Positions 1 through 11,494 of a stretch of DNA of 64,000 bases are shown piece by piece. This DNA is from Apricaphanius iberus (lineage: Eukaryota > Chordata > Actinopteri > Cyprinodontiformes > Aphaniidae). The translations under genes and the position numbers were made by a program. The DNA is taken from NCBI GenBank assembly GCA_028564705.1, contig JAPXFQ010000256.1:1-64000 (forward strand). Reading direction: 5' to 3'. The notes beneath the pieces were generated by a model, which was not told where the DNA came from, ran no database searches, and saw only the letters and a list, made by a program, of their open reading frames with translations. How positions within the stretch are numbered: the first letter of the stretch is position 1; every line of letters begins with the position of its first letter.

Positions 1-504
1 ACATATAGTAAGCAGGTAAATGTGGGGGGGGGGGACTCACTGGTAAACATAACTGCATATTTTATTTATTATTAATAATATTTTATTTTTTATGGTTTAC
101 TTTTTATGGTTTACTTCAGGTAATCTTCATCAACCAAAATAAAACGATATTGCCATTCCCAAGTCATTCGTACTCAGTATGTGTTAGAATGTAGGTAGCC
201 AAATCATGGACACAGTGTTGAAACAGCAGCGTCCTCTAGCGTTTACAAAAATAACGACTGAAAAAATTATAATGTCTTGCATGGTTGTGTAAAATGTGAC
301 CTGCATTTTTTTATTTATTTACAGAATCTCCCAAAAGTATTAGCAACCCTGGACTTCTTCCACATCTGATACCATTACCACCACACGTTTTTGTGTACTA
401 GATGTACTGTGTGTGTGTGTGCGGCAGGGCTTTATGATGTGGTTACATTTGTATTCATTCCTCCAGCTGTTTTGTTCTATATTCCCTCAGACATTACAAA
501 CTAT
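1..504. other. AT-rich intergenic DNA, no gene seen
   Basis: No coding region, RNA gene or repeat with recognisable ends was found. A run of 11 G lies at 24-34 and a short TG run near 408-420. The right edge meets a Tc1-like relic. Confidence 0.5.
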
Positions 505-990
505 ATTATGAAGACCAAGAAACACACTAAACAGCTCAGGAATTTGTTTTGTTTTATTATTTTAGTGCAGGTTAAAGTCATAAAACTATGATCCAAGTTT
601 TTAACTTCTAAAAGGGGCATTGTTCAGTAATCATCTGAAAAGCGACCGACAGAACTGCAAACACACGTAAGCATATCTATCCCCCCTAAATTGATAGTCC
701 AGGCAAAGAGATCTTTAATTAGAGGAACAGCAAAAATGTCCATGGTGACTCTGGAAGAGCTGCAGAGATCCACAGCTCGGATGGGAGAATGTACTTAGAG
801 GGCAGCTTTATATTTTGCACTCTAAAAACAAAACTTTGCACAATGCTATGTGAGCCAGAAACTGACCCCAAACATCACGCTGAACACAACAGAGGCAGAG
901 TGAAGCACATGGAGGCAATGTCTTGTTATTGGGTACTTTTCTTGAGTAGGGACAGGGAAGTTGGTCAAAGCTAAATATTTAACATATTTA
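505..990 (+). mobile_element. Decayed Tc1-like transposon (family A), 5' and transposase part
   Basis: The stretch around 509-540 matches, as I remember it, the part of a common teleost Tc1-like element that encodes the start of the transposase (motif tgaagaccaagaaacacac). Further matches lie at 732-790 (ggtgactctggaagagctgc, the helix-turn-helix region), 860-900 (catcacgctgaacacaac, ahead of the catalytic core) and 930-970 (gggacagggaagttggtcaa). Order and orientation agree with one + strand element, but stops and gaps break every frame, so no transposase can be made. The element continues after an inserted repeat (996-1262) at 1263-1450. I label this family A because other copies in the window share these blocks. 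Confidence 0.7.
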
Positions 991-995
991 GATAT

Positions 996-1262
996 GTTAA
1001 ACCGCCTGCATTTTTATAGCGCTTTCTTCAGTCATAAACCATAAATCATTCACCCATTCACTCACGTGATGGTAGGCTACTTAGTAGCCACAGCTGCCAA
1101 GGGCATACCGATGGAGACGAGGCTGCTGTACACACGGGTTCCACCGGATGAAGTGTTTTGCCCAAGGACACAATGACCAAGATGGACAGGGTGGGGATTT
1201 GATCCAGCAACCCAATGGATACAGGACAGGCTCCTATGCTAGTAGTTTAGTTTAGTCAAAGT
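996..1262 (+). repeat. Dispersed fish repeat with 'tatagcgctttcttc' start
   Basis: The sequence begins with ttttatagcgctttcttca and contains tagccacagctgcc, gacgaggctgctg and ttttgcccaaggacacaatg, ending in a tract resembling a B-box-like gatccagcaaccc. The same order of blocks is found at 63020-63810, so this is a multicopy family. Here it interrupts the Tc1-like relic on either side. Its class (SINE or the tail of a larger element) cannot be decided from this window. Confidence 0.6.
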
Positions 1263-1450
1263 CTAAACCTAAATTAGGTGAGAAACTGAAAAATGTCCAT
1301 GGTGACTCTGGAAGAGCTGGAATTAGGTGAGAAACTGAAAACTGCAACCAAAACTCATCCTGCAAAACTTTGTGTTAGTCTATCACATAAAACCCAAATA
1401 GAACAAATTAAACTTTGTGGTTGTAACACGACAGGTTAGAAATACTTTTA
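1263..1450 (+). mobile_element. 3' end of the Tc1-like family A relic, with a local rearrangement
   Basis: Bases 1371-1440 (tatcacataaaacccaaata, then ttgtggttgtaacacgacag) match the terminal repeat of the family A element. Just before this, 1272-1292 and 1321-1341 are copies of the same 21 bases, and between them 1289-1319 repeats exactly 31 bases found at 732-762 inside the transposase part. The local duplication with an inserted copy of upstream sequence suggests template switching during repair. Confidence 0.65.
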
Positions 1451-2084
1451 AGCGTTTTTTAACAGATGTAGTTAATTTTTACGCTGATTTTTTATGTGAT
1501 TTTCTAGTTCCTTGTTATTCCATATCACCCATGAATAATACCCTTGTGACTTCAGCATCCTTTACCATAAAACTCAGGCCAAACTGAACATGGTGTTTTT
1601 CTCGACTCTCAGCTGTGAAAACAAATCAGTTCTTGAGGCATGCATCTTCACAAGTCCCCAAATATGCACATGGATATGGACACACACAAATTAACTGAGG
1701 CATGGTGCTGCATCCCTCAATCATGGAAATGTATCCACACTGGAGAAAATTTATAGCACAGATGGAACGAGTTGGAGAAAATGATCTCCTCCATAAAGGT
1801 CAATGAAAAACTACATTTTACAGATTTAAGGAGTGAAGAGTTGCGCACACACAAAAGCACACACTTTTGCTGTTACATAGTTGCTGTACAACTCTGAAGG
1901 TTTTGCAGTGGAATGCTTAACATTTTGATAATGAACTACAGTCAGGAAGAAAGCATCTAACAGCAGCCTTTGAAACCCATTTATTGGCTGCAATTTAGCT
2001 TTTGTGTGTGTGTGTGGGGGGGGTCTGAGTTTATCAGTTCCACACAACATTGATTGAAATGGATTGACTTTGCACCACTCTGTC
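1451..2084. other. Intergenic DNA, no call
   Basis: Only a short TG tract near 2002-2014 and a G run near 2015-2022 stand out. No coding or structural feature could be supported. Confidence 0.45.
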
Positions 2085-2185
2085 TTTGCAACATTGCTTC
2101 AGGTCATTGAGGTTTGCACCGCAAAGCTCTCTCGTTGAACTCTAGAACTTGACTGGGCCATTTCTTTTTCAGTCTTGTTTCTGTA
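2085..2185 (-). mobile_element. Short Tc1-like fragment, reverse orientation
   Basis: The text aacttgactgggccatttct is the reverse-strand form of the transposase block that normally reads as an asparagine/proline-rich catalytic stretch in fish Tc1-like elements. Only about 100 bases are recognisable and the flanks are not, so this is a low-confidence relic. Confidence 0.4.
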
Positions 2186-4140
2186 TCTGTGATAGATTTA
2201 GGCAGTGTTTATAATCATGGTCACTTCTAACCTGTTTTATTACTATTATATCAGCACAGACTGACTAACTCGGAATGAGTTGTTTACTGTTTATTTTATT
2301 TTATTTTGTTGTCAGGAACCCACAAAAAGGTAGTGATAGGGACAAAAACAGTGAAACTATCCTGGAAAGGGGGTAGAAGCAGTAAGTAATTGAACATTCT
2401 ATGGTAGAAAACTGTACATATTAAATCTACACTGTTCATGCGGGCATGTAGGCACTCAGGAGTCGCCCAGCACTCACCTGGAAAATTCTGCAGCTCTTTC
2501 TGTAAAATTATCCAAAGTTGACCCTTTTAAAAACATAGTCAAAATTATTTTTCAAACACAACACGGTTATACAGTATGCTTTAAGGGTGAGCTGAATTCA
2601 TTTTTTATTTGTAAAACAACAAATTGTTCATTTAAAAGTTCTCAAAAAAATGTACGTGCCACTCATGAATGCCTTCATTACGTCTTGCATGACATGATTT
2701 CAAACTGTTGGGAAGTGAGTCTCCTATTTGACTCCACAACATATTTGGTTGTACAGTGGAGTTGATAGATTGAACAAGCCCAAATTATCACCCCTCCACC
2801 TCCATTCCATTGTTGCCTCATATGACCACACATTTCAATTTTGGTCCTAACTATTCTTTGGACATCGATCAAGAAATCTGGCAGGTTAATTCAGACACAA
2901 TTCTATGCATCTAAATTGTTTTGCTAGATAGTATTTGGAAAAGATGTGCTTACTCCCAGAAGGTTTCCTAAACAAGCCATAATTAGTCATTTTTCTGATA
3001 ATCCTGCGATGAACTTTAACATTTAACTTCCCAACTCATATCTCTAGGGTTTCAGGTGTGGCTTTTACTTTTTATCATTTCTTTGAGCTTTGTACTGCCT
3101 GACCTTGTGGTAAATCTTCTTTACAATTATCACCCTGACTGTAGAAAGAATGACTTCTTTTTTTTTTATGTCCTTGTAACTCTTTCCAGAATGATGGTTT
3201 GTAATAATTACTTCTCTAAGGTCAGTGCTTATGCCTTTCCATCTTAGCTGTGTGTTAACACTCTCCTTTTTTCACAAGACAGGCGAAATGAAAAAACGGA
3301 AGGTGATTGGATTTGCTGATGAACAGTTAATCTAGTGTTTAAATTAGCGAGTGTCGACTGCTCTTGAACCCCTTCAATTATATAAAAAAGTAAAGCAAGT
3401 GCTGTTTTGAGAACCATCTGCAAAATATTTATTGATTAATACAGATATCTGTTGGAATTTGAATTAGATGTTTCCCGAAGCATCCCATAGCACTTTGAAA
3501 AAAATTGCAGAAATTACTTCTTTCTCTTTGCACATCAAGTCATGCATTGAGCTAAACTTGTTTGTTTGTTTTGGCTGTTGAGGGTGTTGAATTTCACAGT
3601 AATACCCCACACTAAAGGTGTAATGGAAACCTTTTCCCCATGTTTATGATTCAAGGGAGTATCTGTCCTATGTTGCTGCCAGGTCAATGCCAAGGAACAG
3701 AAACCTCTCGACAGTCATTGTACTCTGACCTGCGTCTTGTTTGCTCTGGGGGATAAGACGTTACTGCATACTGTAGTGGAGGTGATCCCCTTACACATCT
3801 CCAGGGACTCAGGTAATCCATTAAAGGCCAACAGGAAGAAAACACATTCGCAGTGCCTTAAGAAGTATTTTCCCCCTTTCTGTTTCTCCTGTTTTTGCTT
3901 GTTTGCCATGCCTACTTCATGTTACCAGATGGGTTCTTTTTAAGTGTCTTCTGGAACTGATGAGACATCAGTATGACATATCGTATGTTTTTCAAAAGGG
4001 GGAAGATTTAAAGAAGCTTGGATTGCTTTTAAAACATAATTAAAAAATCTTTTAAAAAGTGCTTTATCTATTTAGGTCTTTGATGATAAAAGTTAATGAT
4101 CTGACAAAAGTTTGACCAAAATAAAGCAGAAAACAGCTGT
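2186..4140. other. Intergenic DNA with no supported gene
   Basis: AT-rich sequence with short open frames of no recognisable content. Bases near 3855-3885 (gtgccttaagaagtattttc) resemble the end of a Tc1-like element, but the mate end was not found. Nothing else is supportable. Confidence 0.45.
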
Positions 4141-4816
4141 CGATCACCCTACTTCTTGGTTCATCATTAACTCAGAAGGGCTGAGAGCCTTCTCCAGACA
4201 AACAGCCTCTCTGCAAACATCTCTCTCCATCATTACTACCTCCTGTCTCCTCTCAAAGGGAGCAGGGAGGACAAACAATGCATGAACTCTGACCCAACTG
4301 AAGATGGAACACATCTGCCCAGTTCTAGTATAGATACACTTGCTCAGAGTAAACACTTTTGCCCATATTAAAGGCATCATCACTGAGGAGAGTAGGAGGA
4401 GCAGGAGACAAGAGGTTAGGGTTCAAGGGAAAGAATGAGGGAGGAAAGGATGGCGACAGGAAACCGAGCTGTGCGTGCTTCACCCCATCGTGTACCCACC
4501 TGGCCTTTAGCAGATGAGAATATCAGCTCATGCGGAAGATAAAAAGGGCCTGGAGGATTGGGAAGTCTCGTTTGGTTGGTTTTAGGTTGTGCGGAAAACT
4601 AAAAGGTTAAAGAGATAAGAGCAACCAAACATGGCAGTCAGGTTTTATGAGCCCCTTGCTAGATCTGAAATCAGATCGTCCTTCAAGGTTACTCATTTAC
4701 TCATCCTCTCTTCCTCCTAAAAAAGCTCTTCCAGAGGAGTAAAAGCCACAACCGAAACCAGATGAAGAGAACACAAGTAAGGAGGGAATGTCATGTCAGT
4801 GTCCAACTTCCTCTCA

Positions 4817-5086
4817 TTATCCAATAAGGGAGCAGTCGTCATCAGCGCTAGGCTTCTTCCTGTTACCCAGCAAGACAGCAACATGTTGGTGGTGCCTAGA
4901 ATACTCTGGGGACAGGGAGGGATAAACAGAGAGCAAAGGTTTGGACTCTCCATTTACAGCCAGATTCAGACTGAGGTCTGTCCTGGAGCTTTTTAGTGAA
5001 ACTCTAGAAGGCAGCAGCTCCAGGCGCGGTATGCTCATTGTAAACACAGCTATGAGGAGGCAGAAACAAGTGGAGGAGGCTCCCAT
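4817..5086 (-). CDS. Candidate small secreted-peptide frame (89 aa), unproven
   Basis: On the minus strand an uninterrupted frame of 89 codons begins with MGASSTCFCLLIAVFTM, which looks like a signal peptide: a short polar start followed by a hydrophobic core of about 11 residues. The rest has one further Cys near the C-terminus, a His-rich SRHHQHVAVLLG stretch and a basic NRKK run that could be a processing site. The surrounding 1 kb looks single-copy and is less AT-rich than its neighbours. I do not recognise a family: it does not look like calcitonin, CRF, GRP, PTH or relaxin peptides. A frame of this length can arise by chance, no promoter or splice context supports it, and the opposite strand also has open frames. 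I rate it as a lead rather than a gene. Confidence 0.18.
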   Translation of the reverse strand: MGASSTCFCLLIAVFTMSIPRLELLPSRVSLKSSRTDLSLNLAVNGESKPLLSVYPSLSPEYSRHHQHVAVLLGNRKKPSADDDCSLIG

Positions 5087-5170
5087 CTCTGTTTCCCATC
5101 TGCAGGCTGGGAGGAGGACACACCAGGAGGAGCCTTACTTCATGAGCCATATTCATTTTTCACCCAGATG

Positions 5171-5856
5171 AACATAACAGTTGATGTTTAGGATCTCTTA
5201 TGACTGATATGATTCATATCGTTCTGCATTATCCAGCGAGTTTGTTATTGTTTATTCGGTTTTAATTAGATGCCACAGTTAGTGGCAGACCTAGTCTGAA
5301 CTGTACACTTTCAGAAGCCTAGTTACAACAAAAGAAAAATTAATAAGCCTTGAACTTTTTCACATCACAAAAATGAAATGTTGATTTTAATTCAATTTAT
5401 TTTGTCAACAAGTTCCACGAAACTTCATTAGGTTAGTTAAAAGTAAAGTTGTTAGGTCAAACTAATGTTGCCATGGCCAAAATAGCCTTTATTTGTCATT
5501 GTAAATGGAGGCACAAAGAACATGCAGCAGTGTGGATGGGCCTCAAACCCAGGACAAAACCTAGCCACCAAGCCCCAGCACTAACCACTTTTTAACCAGA
5601 AATATGACTTAATTTTCAGTGTGGAATTCACACGATTACTGCTATTTGGACCTTGATTCCAACCTGTTAATTCAAAATGAATGAATTAAGTAAATGTTGA
5701 GGTATGAAGTTTTACATAAAAGGAACACAAGTTAGTTATGTACATCTACCAAACATATTTAATTTACGTAGAAACTATATTTTAGCAGTACGTATTTTCA
5801 ATAAATGGGTAGTTTCCTTTTTTGAGTGAACTTCACTACATTTTATTGCCATTTTA
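5171..5856. other. AT-rich intergenic DNA, possible repeat remnant
   Basis: Bases 5480-5600 (tttatttgtcattgtaaatg, followed by an accession-like tail ggacaaaacctagccaccaa) resemble the reverse of a tRNA-headed repeat but lack clear ends. Otherwise there is nothing to support. Confidence 0.35.
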
Positions 5857-5859
5857 TAA

Positions 5860-6335
5860 GATAGATCAACACACAAAGTGGCAGATAATGTTGAAGAAAA
5901 AGAGTAAATATCTTTCAAAAAATTTTACAAATGAAACTTTGAAAGTTTTATTTTTATTCATATTACTTTATTCTGATGCCATTCAATCAAATCCTGTGCA
6001 AAAAAAGACCTTTGGAGGTCACCTAATTGGTAAATAGAGTCCATGTGCGAGTAATTTAATCTCAGCATAATTACAGCTCTTCTCTGGTGGCCTCAGTGGT
6101 GTCCGATCCATTGGCAAAACGGGGCAGAAATGGAGAAGATTATTCAGAAAAGTTACAAGATACTTAAAAGATACTGGAGGAACTGCAGTGATCCACCTCT
6201 CAGGTGGAAGAGTCTGTTGAAAGGTTAACGATTAACTCCATAAATCTGGCATTTGTGGAAGACTGGTTAACAAAAAGCCTTGGAAATTCAAGTTTGCAGT
6301 TTAACTACAAGCCAAGTAACAGCCTTCCAACCCTC
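5860..6335 (+). mobile_element. Decayed Tc1-like transposon (family A)
   Basis: The left part (agatcaacacacaaagtggc) is a terminal-repeat block of family A. Bases 6010-6080 (ggaggtcacctaattggtaa, then taatctcagcataattacag) match the untranslated leader, and 6245-6300 (aaatctggcatttgtggaag) the transposase middle. The coding part is truncated and broken. It ends just before a separate TTAA-flanked insertion. Confidence 0.65.
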
Positions 6336-6422
6336 TAAGGATTACTTTCAAAAATCTCATATTGTGATGACATCTGTCTGCTACTGGCTGCTGGTAAAGG
6401 AACTGTATATGAGGAACCTTAA

Positions 6423-7615
6423 AGGCACAGTGTGTAATTTTCGGCCAGTAGGGGGCAGTGCATACCTAAATTATCACAAGCATGGGGTCTGTGGGTGTTT
6501 CTCAATGTCAAGGCATCTTGCCTACCAAGGCAGTGCCTCGGTAGGCAAGACGCCTTGCCTACGAGGACATTGTCCTTGCTTGGTCAAAAAAACGGTTTGG
6601 AACAGACTAGCCTTACGTGACCGCGGCGGCTTACGTGCTCTGTTTACATCCCGCCCATCGTAGTAGCATTGTAGCGTAGTAATATTACTTCAACCATGGA
6701 ACTGGAAATGTATAACGAGAATTTTACTTTTTTAATTTTTTTTGTATATGTCAGTTAAATCAAATGTGCAAACGAATTACTACCGGGTAGCCACCGAAGC
6801 TGCAACTGCTAAGCAACTAACAAACCATATATAACTGCTTTGGATCTAAATAATAATAATAAAAAAATAAAACAAACATTTTAGATATAAGCCCGATGGT
6901 TAAAAATAGTTGAGTTATATTTAAAATAGAAATTTTCCCCCGAAGTAAGTGCTGCCGGCTCCTACCGCGCTGTATTCTGGGAAATTTTTTGACCGAGAGC
7001 AGGCTCAAGGCACGTCTGATGTATCCTTGATTAGTTAGCTAAACGGCTAACAAACGGAGGACAGATTCCTCCGTAGAACATGAACATTGGAACACGCCTT
7101 GGCGGTCCCTGATGACGTATCTCCCAGGCAACCGTGGCGGGACCAAGGCATCAAGGCGAGGTTCCTGGGCATTGAGAAACACCCTGTGTCTTCGAGTAAG
7201 AAACTAGACAACAGATGTCCAACAAGTGCTGTTTTCAAACGCTCAATTCCCTGAGAATTATCTATTTGCAGCAACATGACGAGCACATCAGTCTCTCATT
7301 CTTAGAAACTAGCGAAGAGGTAAAAATGTATATATGGCAAAACTTTATTGCATTTTGAGAGGAAATCAATGTTTTAATAGCGGGCTTGTTTAATGCGCTT
7401 TGTCCATCCGGGCTCTTGTAGAAGTAAAGACGTCATCTAATATAGCTTTCCCCTGAAAAGAGGACCCACGCCTATGTTTTTTAAAACTGATTTTTAAAGT
7501 CATATTTTACAATATTGCCAATATTTTGCAATTAATGTGCTTTACGTAATTATTATTATATACTATTTTCATGGCTATTTTCAAAGATGTACTGCAAAAA
7601 CTAAACACTGTCACT
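6423..7615. mobile_element. TTAA-flanked element with AGG...CT ends (Kolobok-like, non-autonomous), interrupted
   Basis: TTAA at 6419-6422 and 7616-7619 flank inverted ends: left aggcacagtgtgt, right the reverse complement of agtgacagtgttt. TTAA target duplication with purine-starting ends fits the Kolobok superfamily better than piggyBac, whose ends start with C. The element is 1193 bp, but about 690 bp of that is a second insertion (6494-7183), leaving roughly 500 bp of its own. There is no transposase frame. A leftover motif, ggccagtagggggcag, near the left end is typical of dispersed fish repeats. Confidence 0.6.
6494..7183. mobile_element. Nested inverted-repeat element inside the TTAA element
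   Basis: The left end ggtgtttctcaatg and the right end cattgagaaacacc are exact inverted repeats, flanked by CTGTG at 6489-6493 and 7184-7188, a plausible target duplication. Just inside the left end, ttgcctacc and ggtaggcaa (6518-6549) form a short hairpin. Internal sequence is GC-richer at both ends than in the middle and has no transposase frame. The superfamily is unclear; hAT-like or another 5-8 bp duplicating group is possible. Confidence 0.6.
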
Positions 7616-7739
7616 TTAAAGAAGCATACTTAAAAAATCCAAACACTTCCTTATGCATGAATGTAGGGTCATTTCTGAAGGAGTTTAAAAAAAAAAAAGA
7701 GAGAGATAAGGATGACAGGGGCAAATAAGGAAAACAGGC

Positions 7740-7759
7740 TGTGTGTGTGTGTGTGTGTG
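7740..7759. repeat. GT microsatellite
   Basis: An uninterrupted run of about ten TG/GT units. Confidence 0.9.
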
Positions 7760-7760
7760 C

Positions 7761-8554
7761 TTCTGTCGATAGAATTCAGACTTAGGACCAATTTTTACCG
7801 TTTTGGGTTTTTAATGTATAAAGTGAGGATCCTTTAATACATTGTGAGGACATTTTGCCTGGTCCTCACTTTGGGTCACTGTTGTTGAGCACTGAACGTA
7901 TAGTATTAGAGGTATGGTGTGAATTAGGGTTTAGTTAGGCCAATAATGTGTTCACATTGCAGGCTTTGTCAGCGTCCAAACAACACTCACAAACTACTAG
8001 TTTGACACATACATTTTTAAGCTGAAGCTTGCAAAGCGCATGGGCGGGCCTTTCTCTGGCGGATGTTTTAAACACTAGCGAATCGTGGTCGGCTAGACAA
8101 AGTTGATGTCGGGCGATGTCACCATAGTGAAAGTCCAGCTACATACCTCCTCCAGGAGCTCCTCATCCTACTGGAACATAAGCCCACCAACAAATCCTGA
8201 AAACTTTGAAATGCAAATCCTCAAATTGTTAACGTCTCATCTGTCGTCAGTTGTATTCTCTGCTTGGCTCCACCTCCTGACGACATCTCAACCCTGGCTC
8301 CAGAATCCTTAATAAACCTTTTAAAAAAATGTTGTTGCCTGTTTCAGTCTCTGCATTTCCGTGACAGTACAATCTGGGCAACACGACTGCGGCACAACTA
8401 CCGGCAGCTCTCTTTCAGCAGGTTATGCTCTTAGGTCAGTACAAAACCATACTTCTGGATATGGCCCAGAGACTGCACTAGACATTTTTTTTTATCGTTT
8501 TGACCGACTAGTTCAAAAAAATGTGGTCATAATTCCAACCCGTCCTGTAGAGCT
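7761..8554. other. Intergenic DNA, repeat-like but unassigned
   Basis: Bases 7825-7875 contain paired gtgaggac / gtcctcact motifs that can form a weak stem and are frequent in fish repeats. The part 8100-8330 is less AT-rich, and a 100-codon frame at 8361-8663 partly overlaps the next relic. I recognise no gene. Confidence 0.35.
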
Positions 8555-9322
8555 TGACCAGGTTTGCACAAACCGCAACATTGACTTTGACCCACCCATC
8601 CACACAGAACTTCTTCGGATCTGTCAGGTTTCAGGGCTGTTGCTGAGCAACAGGGAGTTTTAGCTCCCATCAAAGGCCACTCCAGAACCTTGATATGCTT
8701 CTTAAAGAGCCACTCCTTGGTAATCCTGGCTGTGTTCTTTCATGTTGGAAGAACCGCCCATGATCCATCTTCAATGCTCTTAATGAGGGAAGGGGTTTTT
8801 TGCTCAAAATGTCACATACATCCTCTCCCTAATACAGCGCAGTCATCCTGTCCCCTTCGCAGAAAAGCCCCCCTTCCAAAGCATGATGTTTCCACCCCCG
8901 TGCTTCATAGTAGGGTTGGTGTTCTTGGGATGTAACTCATGCTTCTTTTTCCTCCAAAGGAAGGTTTGGACCAAAAAGTTTTATGCTGGTCTCAACAGAC
9001 AACAGTGTCTCAACAGTGCTACTAATTTAAATTAATAGGTGGAATAGAGGTGGGCTTTTTAAAGGCAGTGTAAAATGTAATTGAGAGCCAGTTTTGTTGT
9101 GTGTTTTTTTTGCTTATTGCCAGGTGTTTAAATACTTGTGTGTAGCAATGAAATACAAATAAATCATTTAAGAAAGGTACAGTGTGATTTCCTATATTTT
9201 TTATGCTGTCTCCAAGAGTGGAAATGCTCCTACAATTGGAATTTAGGACCCCTCCATTATTTCTTAGTGGGAGAACTTGCAAAATCACAAGGTGTTTAAA
9301 TACTTATGTTACTCATTGTAGC
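8555..9322 (-). mobile_element. Decayed Tc1-like transposon (family B), reverse orientation
   Basis: Bases 8830-8990 (aagcatgatgtttccacccc, ttcttgggatgtaactcatg) are the reverse strand of a Tc1 transposase catalytic region. Bases 9035-9320 hold the typical right end: aggtgggctttttaaaggca, then ccctccattatttcttagtg, then gagaacttgcaaaatcacaa and a final aaatacttatgttactcatt. The order matches one element read on the minus strand. Transposase frames are broken by stops and deletions. Confidence 0.75.
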
Positions 9323-10364
9323 TTCCATGCAGAAAAAAATCAATAAATAAAAAATTCAATTCATTCAGACGTACAAAGATCTGAAACAAAACAAAGATGT
9401 TGAAATTGAACATAAAATGTAATGATCAACCAGGAGTTGTTAACACATCATTAGGCTATAGGGAAGTCCTAATGTTGGAAGAGCTGCAGAACAGTCTGGA
9501 GATTGCGTTCAGATTTGATGTTTCTGCAATGAAGGGAGAGAAAGTTTCAACCTTTAGACAGGAAAAAAAGCAGTGCCCAGATATTAAATTTGTCCAGGGG
9601 TAGTCAGGGGGCACTTTTCACAAAAACACTGAACGTCTGTAGTGCCTTTGAGAGAGGAATCCCAGAGGACACTTTAGTGGAAAAGACCATAAAATCCTCT
9701 TGTAGCATTCCACTTTCAATATCTCAGTTTAGTGGAGCATGTAAATGTCTGATTTGAATTGCTAAAAACTGAACTAATGGCTGAACTAATTGACACACTC
9801 TTGCATAACAGCCCAAGAGAAAAAAAGATCATAAACATTTAAAATCTAGATTTATTGAATGGAAAGCATATGAAAAACACCCAAATGAAGCATTTTAATT
9901 GCTTTGAATCAGGGCACATGGGACTGAAGCTTTTAGAGCCTCTTAAAAACTTTGTCCCTTATTCCCTTCTGTGAGAGGAGTGAGTCAGAAAAGGAAAGAC
10001 TGAGACTGCCCTCGTCTGGTTAGACACACACATTGCAGATGTTTCTGGAAAACCTTTTAAATATTCAGTATAGTTGTAAATTGCTTTCATGGATCATTCA
10101 CTTCTTAATCTGTGGTATAATAGTATGTATAACAAATACACAAAATAATACAGAGGCAAATATCATATGAGAAAAGAGCTGCCAACCCCGCAAAAGAAAT
10201 TGAGTTTTATCATGGTATAACATGAAAGCATTGCAGTAATAAAATATACACTTTTTTTTCTATTATTGCGACAAGCTTTTAAAGTTTAACAATATAGTGA
10301 TTATACTGTTATAAAAACATGACGATCAGGTTTTACAATACTAAAATGAAATTGTTAAAAAGAA
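9323..10364. other. Intergenic DNA, no call
   Basis: AT-rich sequence. Bases 9475-9500 (gttggaagagctgcagaaca) resemble the transposase start of a Tc1-like element, but the surroundings do not continue the match. Confidence 0.4.
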
Positions 10365-10833
10365 CAGCTTAGTAGTTGGTGTGTCGGCGGGCAAAGCTTG
10401 GACCTTCGCGACAAAAGCTGAGCGTGGAGCTGGGGTGTTTATTGATCCCTCCACCACAGATCGACTGGTAGCTCGGAGACCATAGTGGACCCGGCAGCTG
10501 CACTCACACATGCTGGGCTCGATGGTCGATGTTCTGAATCCTTCCGCCGCTTCTCCATTGGGTCTTCCCCCACAGGAGCGGTCCTAAAATTTAGCTTGGT
10601 CAGCTCATAAGTGTACTGGGAGCTCCCGGAGGGTCGGGAGAAGGAGGAGGCCAGCGGAGCAGTTCCGGTCAGGGTCCTCCCACATTTCCACTTCACGTGT
10701 GTGAAAATGGCATATATTAAAATGCGACCAGTTCGCTTTGGGCACGTTTCAAGGTGCGAATGTGAAAACGACCAGCTCAGGGAATGTGGTGCTTTTTGGT
10801 CGCGTCTATCGCGTTCGTTGTGTAAGCACCGTT
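10365..10833 (+). repeat. Degenerate 470-bp direct repeat, copy 1
   Basis: Starts cagcttagtagttggtgtg and shares with copy 2 (from 11495), in the same order, gggcaaagcttg, tgggtcttcccccacaggag, actgggagct, ggaggaggccagc and cagggtcctcccaca. The two starts are 1130 bases apart. Base composition is GC-rich compared with the flanks. No protein is recognised; the open frames across it are not conserved between the two copies. Confidence 0.65.
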
Positions 10834-11494
10834 AGGGAGTCTAGGTTGTTTGCAATGGCCGCTGGCTGCTCTGCTTTGTGACCGCATACCATGGAGGTCG
10901 CCATTGCTCCTCCATTGCTGTAGTACCTCCATTTGGCCGCTAGGCCCCCATTGAAAAGCATTGGACTTTAGACACGTTAAAAACAACTTTAATGCCTGGT
11001 GCCCCATTGTTTTAAACTTTTTATGGCTACATATTGTTCCTGAGATAACGCTGGGCTCATTAAAAACCTAGGCACCAGGCTGATTTTCGTAAGATAATTT
11101 TTTGAAATCTTGCATAATTAATGAGGGGGCTGAGCCAAGTTTAGCATCAGAGCTAACGACGCGGGAGCAGAATGGGCGTGATTAAGACCGAACTACACGC
11201 CAATACACGCCCGGCGAGGAAAGAGTCTACAGTTAAGATCCCGCCCCTATGCTCTTTTTAGGAACATGCTTCGTCAGTGCTGGGGAGGAGGAGTCTGTGA
11301 ATCCGCCATGAATTCCATCATGAAAGTGTCATTCTGGTAAACGGGGAGGAGTGAGGAGGCGCTGTCTATTCTTTTTTACAGTCTATGGCTGCAACACAAC
11401 CCAGGCCTGGTAATGGCTCCACCACAGCACGTCCCTCGCCGCTCAGATATTATATTATACATTTTTACTAACCGCAGAAAAATGGACAGCCGCT
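10834..11494. other. Spacer between the two 470-bp repeats
   Basis: GC-richer than average. It contains ttcttttttacagtctatgg near 11370-11390, a motif common at the ends of fish repeats, and tcaatgg/ccattg pairs near 10900-10960. No gene is seen. Confidence 0.4.

Noticed and set aside
6280..6663. 127-codon frame as a gene
   Set aside because: It spans a Tc1 relic, the TTAA element end and the nested insert, so it is fortuitous.
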